From Hwangdonia lutea (GTDB lineage: Bacteria > Bacteroidota > Bacteroidia > Flavobacteriales > Flavobacteriaceae), in assembly GCF_032814565.1 (NCBI RefSeq), contig NZ_CP136521.1, positions 2,886,501-2,950,500 of the forward strand: a stretch of DNA of 64,000 bases, in the 5' to 3' direction. Below are positions 36,413-45,909 of this stretch, piece by piece (the first letter of the stretch is position 1; each line of letters opens with the position of its first letter). The notes under the pieces are model-generated. The model did no database searches and was not told the DNA's origin. It saw only the letters and a list, made by a program, of their open reading frames with translations. Made by a program: the position numbers and the translations under genes.

Positions 36413-37804
36413 ATGCGGGAGACAACACACATAATCAATAAGGTTTTTCTTGAGGTAAATACCAACTCAAGCCAACAGGCCTTTGCTCTAAAAGATAATC
36501 TTAATGTGTTTTTAAAACAGCAGTTGTTTCCTATGATTGAGCGGTATTTCGAAAACAAGAACACGGTTTTATCGGGTGACACGTTACGACTTGATAAAAT
36601 TGAAATTGAAATAAACCATGCCGATATTAACAATTTGTACAATCTGAAAAACAAAATTTTCAATACGTTCAAAGCTAAAGTGGAATCCGAAATTAAAAAC
36701 GTCGTAAATCATGCCGAAGACCAAAACGAATTGGTAATCCTATCAAAAAGCAAAAGCAAACAAGATGCATTTTTGCATTTTCTGCAAACCGGAAACAAGC
36801 CCTGGTGGCAAACCAATATAGCTAACCTATTTGACGAAAATGGTGTTGAAGCCATGATTTCAGAAACAGGCTTTTCTTCACAATTAAAATGGGTTTTAGC
36901 CGATAGCACAGTAAGGCAAAGGCTGATAAATCAATTTAACGATGCGGTTTTAACACGGCTTTTTTCAAATTCAAAATCAAAAAAAACAAAAGCTAAACAC
37001 AAGATATTTAGTATCTTAGAGAGGAGTTCGAAAATTAGAAATACGTTTTGGATGGCTATTCTTAAAACATACACGGGTAAAAAAGATTCTGTTAAAATCA
37101 TGCTTGATGCATTAAAATCCAATAAAACCATCGATTTAAAGCAGGTTGAAGCCATTGAAAACTTTGCAAGTGAAATACTAAATATGCCTTTAAAGAAGAA
37201 AAAACCAATTGAGCCTTCTAATGAAAAGGACGTGTTTTTAAAAACAAATGAAACTGAAGAACAAGAAGTAAAAGAACAAGAAAAAGAAAAAGAGGTAGAA
37301 TCAGAAAAAAGCCATTACCTAAACAACGCTGGACTGGTGCTTATGCATCCCTTTTTAAAGCAGTTTTTTATAAATGCAAAACTAGCAGACTCTAAAGGTA
37401 AGTTGATAGATTCCGAAAAAGAAAAAGCTGTGCATTTGCTACATTATTTGTGTACAAAACAAGAACAACAGTTGGAAAGCGAACTGGTATTGGAAAAATT
37501 TTTATGCGGCTATCCTTTAAACCAAACCATGCAACGTTTTATAATGTTGCCAAAAGAATTAAAACTCATGGCAGAGGAGGTGCTGCAATCTGCCATAACA
37601 CATTGGAACGCTCTAAAAAACACATCGCCCGATGGGTTGCGAACGGGTTTTTTACAACGCGAAGGCAAATTGATAGTTGAACATAAAACCTGCAAAATTA
37701 TTGTGGAGCGTAAAGCACAAGATGTTCTATTGGATAAAATACCTTGGAATGTCCACCTTATAAAACTGCCCTGGCTTGATAATTTAATATTTGTAGAATG
37801 GTAA
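36413..37804 (+). CDS. eCIS tape-measure protein (Afp14-like)
   Basis: The protein has 463 residues. The N-terminal HIINKVFLEVNTNSSQQAF and the later NAGLVLMHPFLKQFF match the contractile injection system tape-measure family. Tape-measure proteins set tube length; a 463-residue protein fits a particle of moderate length. A Glu/Lys-rich stretch lies at ~265-300. It starts six bases after the PKD gene and ends the structural block. Confidence 0.88.
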   Translation: MRETTHIINKVFLEVNTNSSQQAFALKDNLNVFLKQQLFPMIERYFENKNTVLSGDTLRLDKIEIEINHADINNLYNLKNKIFNTFKAKVESEIKNVVNHAEDQNELVILSKSKSKQDAFLHFLQTGNKPWWQTNIANLFDENGVEAMISETGFSSQLKWVLADSTVRQRLINQFNDAVLTRLFSNSKSKKTKAKHKIFSILERSSKIRNTFWMAILKTYTGKKDSVKIMLDALKSNKTIDLKQVEAIENFASEILNMPLKKKKPIEPSNEKDVFLKTNETEEQEVKEQEKEKEVESEKSHYLNNAGLVLMHPFLKQFFINAKLADSKGKLIDSEKEKAVHLLHYLCTKQEQQLESELVLEKFLCGYPLNQTMQRFIMLPKELKLMAEEVLQSAITHWNALKNTSPDGLRTGFLQREGKLIVEHKTCKIIVERKAQDVLLDKIPWNVHLIKLPWLDNLIFVEW

Positions 37805-37817
37805 AAATTAACGACTT

Positions 37818-38912
37818 ATGAAAATGTTTAGACGTTATAAAGAACGAGCAACCGACACATCGCACACACCGTTTATTCAACCCAAATTGAATATTGGCAA
37901 ACCCGGTGATAAATATGAAGTTGAGGCAGATGCCATGGCTAATAAAGTGGTAAATGGCAAAGGTGGCGATGCCATCCAAAAAGCAGAAGGCACAGAAGAA
38001 GAGTTACAGCAAAAACCATTGGCGGCATCAATTTCGCCTTTGGTACAAATGCAGTCTGAAGAAACTTCGGAAGAAGAAAACATACAAGCTAAATGTACCG
38101 ATTGCGAACAGGAGGAACAAGTGCAGCGCGTAGAAGAAGAGGAAGAAAGTTTACAAATGAAAACAGAGCAATCTAGCAGTGCTAAAAGCAATATTGAGGC
38201 TTCATTAAAAAAATCTAAAGGAAGCGGGCAAAAGCTTTCGCAACCAGTCAAACAAACCATGGAAAACGGTTTTGGTGCCGATTTTAGTCATGTAAATATC
38301 CACACGGATAATCAAGCCATTCAAATGAGCAAACGAATCAAAGCCCAGGCGTTTACCCACGGCAACGATATTTATTTTAATAAAGGTAAATACAATCCAT
38401 CATCACGGTCAGGCAAGCATTTGTTGGCTCACGAGCTAACGCATACCATTCAGCAAAAAGGCATGGTGCAAAAAAAAATACAAAAACTCTCTTACGGAAG
38501 TGGCAGTGCACCTCATACCGATTACAGTGCGGTGCCTAAAAATGAAAAAGGCAGAATTGATAAAGCCATGGGCATCGTAAAAAAAATAGCAAATAGCCAA
38601 AAAAAATATCCGGTGTGCCATAATTTCTTTAAAGACAATACCCCGAGTGGTACCTCAAAAACACTTAAAGAAGTTTTTGATAGGACGCATGTTTGGTTTG
38701 ATAAAGACAATTCCGTTTACGGTTCGAGCATCGTTCCAAACGATTTAGCCTACACCTCAGAAACTTGGCGATGGGGGCGGTGGTCTCTTGCCGGTATGTT
38801 TATTCACGAAATGATGCACCTCGCCGGACAAGATAACGAAGCCACCAACGATTTGGCTACCAAAAAATGCAGGCTTCCCGACATTCAGGAATTTAAAGAT
38901 ATAAGAAAATAA
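37818..38912 (+). CDS. DUF4157 putative effector with C-terminal metallopeptidase-like domain
   Basis: The protein has 364 residues. The N-terminal header (FIQPKLNIGKPGDKYEVEAD, CxxC at C93/C96, then acidic and Gln-rich) leads into the DUF4157 core (GFGADFSHVNIHTDNQA, GNDIYFNKGKYNP) with HELTH at 205-209. DUF4157 is the best-known leader of eCIS cargo. A second domain (~225-364) carries FIHEMMH (HEMMH at 330-334) and downstream AGQDNEATND, which fits a zinc metallopeptidase. It has no signal peptide, as expected for a cargo loaded inside the tube. The substrate is unknown. Confidence 0.85.
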   Translation: MKMFRRYKERATDTSHTPFIQPKLNIGKPGDKYEVEADAMANKVVNGKGGDAIQKAEGTEEELQQKPLAASISPLVQMQSEETSEEENIQAKCTDCEQEEQVQRVEEEEESLQMKTEQSSSAKSNIEASLKKSKGSGQKLSQPVKQTMENGFGADFSHVNIHTDNQAIQMSKRIKAQAFTHGNDIYFNKGKYNPSSRSGKHLLAHELTHTIQQKGMVQKKIQKLSYGSGSAPHTDYSAVPKNEKGRIDKAMGIVKKIANSQKKYPVCHNFFKDNTPSGTSKTLKEVFDRTHVWFDKDNSVYGSSIVPNDLAYTSETWRWGRWSLAGMFIHEMMHLAGQDNEATNDLATKKCRLPDIQEFKDIRK

Positions 38913-38940
38913 ATCAGAAATACAGCTTAACAAAAAAACT

Positions 38941-39618
38941 ATGGAAAAACTATTCGAAAACCTGTTTATATACGAAATCGTTCTGCTGTTTTTAGGCGTT
39001 TTTTTGTTTATGATTTTATGCGGATCGTTGGTTTATTCCATTGCGAAAAAGTATGATATAAAGAAGCTGTTGTATTTTTTTATTGTCCCCATCATCATGA
39101 TTGCATATCCGAGTATTCAAGAAATTCAAATTGAAAAGGATAAATTGGCTATTATAAAATATCAGGATAAAGTTAAAAATAACCCTGATGACGAGGATGC
39201 TAAAGAAAACCTTGCAAAAGTCACTGATAAATTAGAAAAAAGAGCGTCGACTCCAGCGGATTTGGCGGTCATCAGTAAATCGTATCTCCTTCTTGAAAAA
39301 CCAGAAAAAGCAATTTCATTCGCCGATAAAGCCATTTATGCCGATACCAAAACATTAACCATTAGGCCAGAAACCAAAGAAACTACGCCAACAGATGTAA
39401 TTAAAAACGATGTGGTTGAAAATAGAGTCGAGGCGTTGAAAGGAATCAAGGCATTGGCCGATATTCAAAAAGACATTAAAAAAGATTCAACGGTTTTAAA
39501 AGACAGCTTGTTGCTTAAGGCACGAATTCAAAATGTTAAAACAACCAACCCCAAGATACAGCAATATTTCAACAAAAAATATGTACAGAGAAAATTATCA
39601 ACTATTAACAAAAATTAA
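38941..39618 (+). CDS. Membrane protein with TPR-like region, cargo-block accessory
   Basis: The protein has 225 residues. Two hydrophobic segments are visible: ~10-38 and ~45-60. The soluble remainder is helical, with a TPR-like part (SKSYLLLEKPEKAISFADKAIYAD). It stands directly after the DUF4157 metallopeptidase-like gene and before a lipoprotein gene. It could protect the producer, serve as a loading factor, or be an unrelated membrane protein. I do not recognise a family. Confidence 0.55.
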   Translation: MEKLFENLFIYEIVLLFLGVFLFMILCGSLVYSIAKKYDIKKLLYFFIVPIIMIAYPSIQEIQIEKDKLAIIKYQDKVKNNPDDEDAKENLAKVTDKLEKRASTPADLAVISKSYLLLEKPEKAISFADKAIYADTKTLTIRPETKETTPTDVIKNDVVENRVEALKGIKALADIQKDIKKDSTVLKDSLLLKARIQNVKTTNPKIQQYFNKKYVQRKLSTINKN

Positions 39619-39624
39619 TTCATT

Positions 39625-40074
39625 ATGAAAACACTCAAAAAAACTTTTATCGCCTTTATGGCTGTAACCTTGGTAAGTTGCACAAGCCTTTACGATCATT
39701 TCACCTATACCGAAACCATACAAACCAAACTGGATGCCATTAGTCTTATCGATAAAAGCGATACACCTTATAGCGATTCTGAAGTGCAGATAACCAACCT
39801 AAAAAACCAAATGAAAAAAATGGTGATTTACGAAAACGGCAAAGACAAAAACCAACTTACCACAAAAATGTGGGAGCTTATAAGTAGCGAAAAACATTTA
39901 ATGGGAAGCTATCTTAAGCTTTGGGAAGAAAAAGAATCGCTCAATACCGCTTTTAAGGAAGAGGCAAAACCCCAAATAGAAGAAGCTTTTAATTTGATGA
40001 TTTTCTATGAAGAAAAGAAAGACAAGCAAAGCCAGAATGCGTTAACTCAATTTATCAACCAATTTAATTTGTAA
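39625..40074 (+). CDS. Helical lipoprotein of unknown function
   Basis: The protein has 149 residues with a lipoprotein signal (FMAVTLVSC, Cys20) and a helical mature part. It begins six bases after the membrane-protein gene and ends four bases before the next one, so the three are coupled. The combination of an envelope lipoprotein and a membrane protein next to two effector genes is compatible with immunity, but nothing proves it. Confidence 0.6.
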   Translation: MKTLKKTFIAFMAVTLVSCTSLYDHFTYTETIQTKLDAISLIDKSDTPYSDSEVQITNLKNQMKKMVIYENGKDKNQLTTKMWELISSEKHLMGSYLKLWEEKESLNTAFKEEAKPQIEEAFNLMIFYEEKKDKQSQNALTQFINQFNL

Positions 40075-40078
40075 TATC

Positions 40079-40405
40079 ATGGATTTTGAAAAACTGTTAA
40101 AAGAGCTAAAAGAAGAAATTGTTGCCGATGCCAAAGAAAAATTTGGAGAAGAAGGCAAACTTATTGTTAGCGATATGAAAGATTATCTTAAGTCATCTGA
40201 AGAAAAACTAAAAAAATGGGCAGGCCTTTTTATTGCCGGTGCCATTGATAAAGATGAGTTGGAGTGGTTGTTAAAAAGCCAGAAAGACCTGTTGGTAATG
40301 AAGGCACTTGTAAAAGCGGGCGTTAACAAAATAAAAGCGGGACACTATAAAAACAGGGTCATCAATATTGTTTTAAATAAGCTTGTTGGACTTGTTGTTT
40401 TGTAA
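40079..40405 (+). CDS. Small helical protein, cargo-block accessory
   Basis: The protein has 108 residues, almost all helical and rich in Lys, Glu and Leu, with a hydrophobic C-terminal stretch (VINIVLNKLVGLVVL). There is no signal and no family that I know. It is placed nine bases before the large nuclease-effector gene, so a role as its chaperone or partner is possible. Confidence 0.5.
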   Translation: MDFEKLLKELKEEIVADAKEKFGEEGKLIVSDMKDYLKSSEEKLKKWAGLFIAGAIDKDELEWLLKSQKDLLVMKALVKAGVNKIKAGHYKNRVINIVLNKLVGLVVL

Positions 40406-40414
40406 AAACATAGT

Positions 40415-43400
40415 ATGTTTAAATCGGCAACAGTAGATAGGGCAAGTGCTAAATCAAGCAACTCTGCTCCTTTTCACAGAGAAACGGAGCAAGACGCTTT
40501 TATACAGCCCAAACTTAATATTGGCAAACCCAACGATAAGTACGAAAAAGAAGCTGACCATGTTGCCGATAAAGTGGTTAACAAGACCAACGTCTACGGA
40601 GAATCTCCGTTTTTTTCGCCATTAACGACTATTCAAAAAAGGAACATTCAAAAACAAGAAGACAAAGAAAGTGTTCAAGAGAAACCTATTGCCGAAACCA
40701 TAACTCCATTGGTTCAACTTGAGCCCTCTGAAGAAGAGGAAACCATTCAAGAAAAATGCCACACCTGTGAAAATAACGATACCATTCAGAAACAGGACAA
40801 CGAGGAAGAAGAAAACGTACAGGCCAAAACCAATACCAATACGCCAAAAAATCCGATTGCAAATCTGGGAAGCCGTATTCAACAAAATCGAGGAAGGGGC
40901 AAGCCGCTTGATAAACCTATTTTAACTAAAATGCAACAAGGCTTTGGTGTAGATTTTAGTGGTGTTAAAATTCATACAAACTCGCAGTCGGTTGCCATGA
41001 ACCGCGATCTTGGAGCTAGGGCTTTTACTAACAAAAACGACATCTTTTTTAACGAAGGCGAATTCAATCCGCAATCAAAAGACGGACAAACATTATTGGC
41101 CCACGAGTTAACGCACACCATTCAGCAAGGAGCATCTGCACGTATGAAAACTGATGTTCAAAAGCGTGAAAATGTGGTTGATATGGCAGAACTGATCAAA
41201 CAAATCATACAGAGTAGCAAAGAACAAAAAGACGCATTAGACCCCACAAAAGCAAACGAAACCAGAAAAGATGCGGCTGCAAAAGGCGTAGAGGCCGAAG
41301 CGCAAGCCAACTCCAAAATACCCGAAGTTGAGCCTTCAGAACCTGATTTGCCAGAAACTGATGTAGACACCGATGCTTCAAGAATTGCAACACCCATTCC
41401 TAAAGAACCGGATGTTGTAGTGCCTTCATCACAGAAAAAGCAAGACACATCTTCAGCTTCACAAAATACAGCGCAAAACCCTGCTCAAGAATCTACTTCA
41501 GTTGACAATGAAACCCAAGCTGCTTCCAACGTTTCAACAAATAAAGTATCGGATGTACACGCTGAAACTACAGCGCCAAAACCAGCCATTAACGCAAATA
41601 ATCAAAAAGAAGAAGGCGGGGAAACCTTACAATATTTAGAACAGGAAAGTGCCGACGTATGCAATAAAGGCGCGCAAAAAGCACAAAAACTAGCGGATAA
41701 CGAATCGGCTCACGATACTGCCGAAGCCAAAGCAAACCAAACCGAGGTAGCGGTCGTACCACCAGAAAACGAAGGGCAATCGCGAGGGAACGCAGACCAA
41801 GTTAAAACACTGGAAAAAGCTCAAGCGCCCGAATCTAACGAGCAAGCTATTAAACGCGAGATGGACAAGGCGATTTCTGATGCCGTCCCCAAAAAAATAA
41901 AAGAGCTTAACGAGTTTGAATCAGGAAAAAAAGCACAGGTTATAGGCAATAAGGTCTTAGCGAGCACCGCAAAACAGGTTGGGGAGGTTAAGGGCACTTA
42001 CAACGAAATTGACAAAAAGGCCGAAGCCCACGAAAGCGATGTGCCCGTAGCTATACCGAGTATTGAACAATCCCCGAACACACCCGCGCTAAATCTTGGT
42101 AAAGGCGCTGTTCCGTCGGTGCCACAAGAGCAAACCGATTTGTCGAATTTTGAAGAAGAAGCCGATAATATTTATGAAAAAGAAGGCATTTCGAAAGATA
42201 TGCAGGCAGAATTTGAAAATGTTGATAGCGGCGATATTGCCGAGGCAAACAAAGAGAAAAGCGTGCTGAAGGACAAAGTGGCCAATGAACCGGCAAATTT
42301 GCAAGATTTTGCAAAACAAAAGCAGAACAAGGTGGAAACCGATCTTCAGGCAGAAGAAGCCGAGGCGAAGTCTTCTATGGAAGCCAAAAGGCAAAAAGAA
42401 TTAGAAAGCGCCAAATCCACACAGGTTAAAACCAAAACCGACATGGAGAAAAAACGTGAGGCTGTAACCCAATGGATAAACAACCGGTACACAAAGGCGA
42501 AGGATTTTGTAACCGAAAAACTTAACAAACTCGAAACACAGGCACTAAACACATTTGATGCTGGACAAAAATTACATGCCATTCGATTTGAACAAAATGT
42601 GAAGCGCAGGGTGAACGCATGGAAATCCGATCGTTATTCCGGGTTTTGGGGTGCTGCAAAATGGGTTAAGGATAAATTTGTGGGCATCGATCATTTTCCT
42701 GAAATCAAAACCATATTTACTACCGAGCGCGCCACTTTTGTAAAGGCAATTGATGTACTGATTTTAAACATCAACAAAGAAAACGAAAAAACAATCCAGC
42801 AGTGCAAAGAGGAAATTGTTAATGCCAAAACCGACATTCAAGAGTTTATCGATAAGCTCGGGCCCGATCTTATCGATGTAGGCAAAAAAGCACAAGAAGA
42901 CACAGCCAAAAAGTTGGCCAAATTAGATAAGCACATTGACCAAGAAAAGAAAAAACTCCAGCAAAAATTATGCGATAAAAAAGATGAAGCCATAAAAGCC
43001 ATCGATAAAAAGATTGAAGCCATGAAAGCGGAAATGAGCGGTCTGGTTTCAAAATTGGGAGGACTGTTGCTTTACGCGGCAAAAAAATTCTTTAAATGGG
43101 CCATTTCTAAAATTGGAGGTAGTGCTGATAAAATCATATCAGCTTTAGATAAAGGGGCAACTGTTCTCAAAAAACTCTTTACAGATCCCATTGGTTTCTT
43201 TAAAAATTTGGTAAAAGCCGTTGGTGGAGGTATTAAAGGTTTTGTTACAAACATTGTATCGTGGCTAAAAAAAGGACTGGTAAGTTGGCTTATGGGGCAA
43301 ATGGGCGATAGCGGTTTGGAGTTGCCTAAAAAGTTTGATATGAAAGGCATTATATTCTTGGGGCTTCAAGTAGCAGGCCTTACCTGGAATGTTATTCGTG

Positions 43401-45322
43401 CTCGGATAGTAAAAAACCTTGGGCCAAAAGGCGAAACGATCATGTCTGCCGCCGAAAAAACGGCCGATATCATCAAACGTGTCGTCATCGAAGGGCCCAT
43501 AGCCCTTTGGAATATTATTGTAGAAAAGGCTGGCGAGATTAAAACCAAGGTTATGGAAGGCATTCGCAATTGGGCGATTACCCAGATTATCAAAAAAATG
43601 TCTTTTAAACTGATGAGTATGCTCAATCCCGCAGGAGCCATCCTTCAAGCCATAATGTTGTTGTACGACGTAGTGATGTTTTTTATTGAAAATTGGAACC
43701 GCATTGTAGATTTCGTAAAATCCGTATTCGATTCAGTAGGTGAAATTGCCAGTGGTGCCTTGGGTAAAGCCTCACAATTCATAGAAAACACCCTTGGTAA
43801 AACCGTACCGATTATATTGTCGTTTGCCGCTCGATTTGTTGGGCTTTCGGGAATTGGTAAAGCCATACGTAAGGTTATTAAAGCTATTCAGAAACCTTTC
43901 AAAAAGATTTTGGATAAAATGATTAAGTTTTTGGTGAAAAAGGTTAAAAAATTGTTTAAGTTTGGAAAAGCTAAGGTTAAGGGTGCTGTGGCTTCGGTTT
44001 TGCAGTGGTGGAAATTAAAAAAGAAATTTAAAGGAAAAGATGGTAAGGAACACTCACTTTATATACGTGGCAATGGTAAAAAGGCTAAATTAATGGTTGC
44101 GAGTAATCCCACAAATGTTGGTGTTTTACTGAAGCATAAATTGAAAACTGCGGATAACACAAAAAAAATAAGTATTCAGTCTGCAATTGAAAAAGCCGAT
44201 AAGGTGAATTCTATTATTGAATCGTTATCCAAAGAAAAAGACGAAAAGAAAAGCACTAATCTTAATAATAAACTTAAGACGCAAACCACTGCAATGAAAA
44301 CAATGCTCTCAACTATTATGGATGTTGATGACCATAAAATTAAGGTGTTTTTGGATAAATGGCTTGGAAAAAAGGTTAAAACCTCTAAACAAGCGTTGAA
44401 CAAAAACTTTGTAAAGGCAGCAAACAAAGTGGGGTATAATTTTTTTGAATCAGAAAATGAAAAACAGATTAGAAGAAGTTCTAAAGAAAACCTTCCTAAA
44501 CTTACCATAAATGAAGGTGTGCTTATGGAAGGTGTGGAGTCATCTGAGAAACCAACACATAATAATTTTATTCCAGACGCCATAACCATCACAGAACAGA
44601 ACGGTAAGTACATTGCTACTTATACTACAAAGAGCTCTGACGGCAAGAAAACTGCCGAATTTAAAATTGAGTTGTCCTTTGATGCAGTTGTTGATGATTT
44701 ACCAGATGCGACCCAAGTAAGAAAAGTTAAAGGTGAAGGTTTAAGCAGTAAAACAAAAGATGTTGGAAGAGGAAAATGGGATAGTGCTGTAGGTGGTTTT
44801 GACAATGCACATATTATTGGAGATCAATTTGGGGGTTCTGGTAAAAACTTTGGAATGAACATTCACCCTTCATCTCCTGGCTATAATCGTGAAAAAATGG
44901 CTTCAGTAGAAAATAAAATGGCGAGTGAATTTAAAACAAAAGGAGGACAGTATGATTTGGAGGCGACTGCGTATCTTAAAGATGATATTGATAGCGATAG
45001 CAATCTTAAACGCCTGTTGGTAAAAGAGTTTAAAAAAGACAACCCAAAAAATGGGGCTGTTCCAAAAGAAATAAAAGCTACTGCCGAAAACAAACTGATA
45101 CAAAGTTTGCAAAAAAATATTTCAGCAGATGTTAAAGCGTTGCCAGCACAATTTATAAGAGTTGCGTATCATTCTAAATCGATATCTTCTCACTTTGGAG
45201 ATGATAATTTTGATAGCGCAAGTAAAACTATTACCCTTGGTCAGGATTCTGATTATGAGTCTCTTAAAGACAGGTTTAAAACTGAGCAAGTGGCTTCTGG
45301 CACAACAAAAAGCAAGGTGTAG
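40415..45322 (+). CDS. Giant DUF4157 effector with C-terminal DNA/RNA non-specific endonuclease domain
   Basis: The protein has 1635 residues. It shares its header with the smaller DUF4157 protein (FIQPKLNIGKPNDKYEKEAD, CxxC at C115/C118) and the DUF4157 core with HELTH at 230-234. Residues ~240-720 are a long Glu/Ala/Lys/Gln-rich coil, and ~860-1200 are helical with hydrophobic stretches. The C-terminal ~190 residues contain DNAHIIGDQFGGSG (His1466) and downstream NIHPSSPGYNREKM, the pattern of the Endonuclease_NS_2-like nuclease family. The probable architecture is loading leader, long middle and toxic nuclease tip. A comparable nuclease effector (Pne1) is known from MAC arrays. No evident immunity gene follows, which suits a eukaryotic target. 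Confidence 0.85.
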   Translation: MFKSATVDRASAKSSNSAPFHRETEQDAFIQPKLNIGKPNDKYEKEADHVADKVVNKTNVYGESPFFSPLTTIQKRNIQKQEDKESVQEKPIAETITPLVQLEPSEEEETIQEKCHTCENNDTIQKQDNEEEENVQAKTNTNTPKNPIANLGSRIQQNRGRGKPLDKPILTKMQQGFGVDFSGVKIHTNSQSVAMNRDLGARAFTNKNDIFFNEGEFNPQSKDGQTLLAHELTHTIQQGASARMKTDVQKRENVVDMAELIKQIIQSSKEQKDALDPTKANETRKDAAAKGVEAEAQANSKIPEVEPSEPDLPETDVDTDASRIATPIPKEPDVVVPSSQKKQDTSSASQNTAQNPAQESTSVDNETQAASNVSTNKVSDVHAETTAPKPAINANNQKEEGGETLQYLEQESADVCNKGAQKAQKLADNESAHDTAEAKANQTEVAVVPPENEGQSRGNADQVKTLEKAQAPESNEQAIKREMDKAISDAVPKKIKELNEFESGKKAQVIGNKVLASTAKQVGEVKGTYNEIDKKAEAHESDVPVAIPSIEQSPNTPALNLGKGAVPSVPQEQTDLSNFEEEADNIYEKEGISKDMQAEFENVDSGDIAEANKEKSVLKDKVANEPANLQDFAKQKQNKVETDLQAEEAEAKSSMEAKRQKELESAKSTQVKTKTDMEKKREAVTQWINNRYTKAKDFVTEKLNKLETQALNTFDAGQKLHAIRFEQNVKRRVNAWKSDRYSGFWGAAKWVKDKFVGIDHFPEIKTIFTTERATFVKAIDVLILNINKENEKTIQQCKEEIVNAKTDIQEFIDKLGPDLIDVGKKAQEDTAKKLAKLDKHIDQEKKKLQQKLCDKKDEAIKAIDKKIEAMKAEMSGLVSKLGGLLLYAAKKFFKWAISKIGGSADKIISALDKGATVLKKLFTDPIGFFKNLVKAVGGGIKGFVTNIVSWLKKGLVSWLMGQMGDSGLELPKKFDMKGIIFLGLQVAGLTWNVIRARIVKNLGPKGETIMSAAEKTADIIKRVVIEGPIALWNIIVEKAGEIKTKVMEGIRNWAITQIIKKMSFKLMSMLNPAGAILQAIMLLYDVVMFFIENWNRIVDFVKSVFDSVGEIASGALGKASQFIENTLGKTVPIILSFAARFVGLSGIGKAIRKVIKAIQKPFKKILDKMIKFLVKKVKKLFKFGKAKVKGAVASVLQWWKLKKKFKGKDGKEHSLYIRGNGKKAKLMVASNPTNVGVLLKHKLKTADNTKKISIQSAIEKADKVNSIIESLSKEKDEKKSTNLNNKLKTQTTAMKTMLSTIMDVDDHKIKVFLDKWLGKKVKTSKQALNKNFVKAANKVGYNFFESENEKQIRRSSKENLPKLTINEGVLMEGVESSEKPTHNNFIPDAITITEQNGKYIATYTTKSSDGKKTAEFKIELSFDAVVDDLPDATQVRKVKGEGLSSKTKDVGRGKWDSAVGGFDNAHIIGDQFGGSGKNFGMNIHPSSPGYNREKMASVENKMASEFKTKGGQYDLEATAYLKDDIDSDSNLKRLLVKEFKKDNPKNGAVPKEIKATAENKLIQSLQKNISADVKALPAQFIRVAYHSKSISSHFGDDNFDSASKTITLGQDSDYESLKDRFKTEQVASGTTKSKV

Positions 45323-45369
45323 TAACTGCATTAATGGTTGTAAACTAAATTATTATAAAATTTAAATAA

Positions 45370-45909
45370 ATGAAAACACTAAAGCACAGGTCAAGAGGTG
45401 AAGCCGTTTATATTTTAGAAGAATTATTGGTAACATTGGGCTATGATGTAAATGTTTCCAATTATTTTGGAGTAATTCCTAAAACTTATGTTACTCAAGA
45501 CAATAAAGATGTACTGTATAAAATATGGACTCGAAACTTTTATGTAGGAAGGGATGGTAAATACAATCGATTAGAAAAGGCAGTAGCAATTTCCAATATA
45601 CTAGAGTTTTATGATGCTGCCTATTGTTCGGCATCTTGGGGCACATTCCAGATTATGGACTATCATTTTAAAAGTTTAGACTATGATTCCATAGGTCATT
45701 TTGTATCAAAAATGAAAGAGCACGAACGAAAATATTTAAAGGCTTTTGGTAAGTTTATTTCTATAAACTATAGAAGCGGTAAATCGATGATTGACTGGTT
45801 ACGTAATAAAAATTGGCGACAGTTTGCTCATGGTTATAACGGTTCAGGGTATGAGCAAAATAATTATCACACTAAATTACATAAGGCTTATGAGCGTTTC
45901 AGTAGTTGA
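45370..45909 (+). CDS. Shortened N-acetylmuramidase-like protein with peptidoglycan-binding start
   Basis: The protein has 179 residues. The first ~35 residues read like the first half of a PG_binding_1 domain (KHRSRGEAVYILEELLVTLG). Residues ~65-179 match the C-terminal part of the N-acetylmuramidase (DUF3380-type) domain: YNRLEKAVAI, SASWGTFQIMDYHF, RQFAHGYNGSGY, NNYHTKLHKAY. The N-terminal half of that domain, which in relatives contains the VExxG glutamate and the FERH motif, is missing. Catalysis is therefore doubtful; it may be a binding remnant. It overlaps the AAA+ gene start by 20 bases. No signal peptide is present. Confidence 0.7.
   Translation: MKTLKHRSRGEAVYILEELLVTLGYDVNVSNYFGVIPKTYVTQDNKDVLYKIWTRNFYVGRDGKYNRLEKAVAISNILEFYDAAYCSASWGTFQIMDYHFKSLDYDSIGHFVSKMKEHERKYLKAFGKFISINYRSGKSMIDWLRNKNWRQFAHGYNGSGYEQNNYHTKLHKAYERFSS

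Noticed and set aside
45791-45889. Upstream TTG start for the AAA+ ATPase
   Set aside because: It would overlap the muramidase-like gene by more than 100 bases; ATG 45890 or 45926 is more natural.
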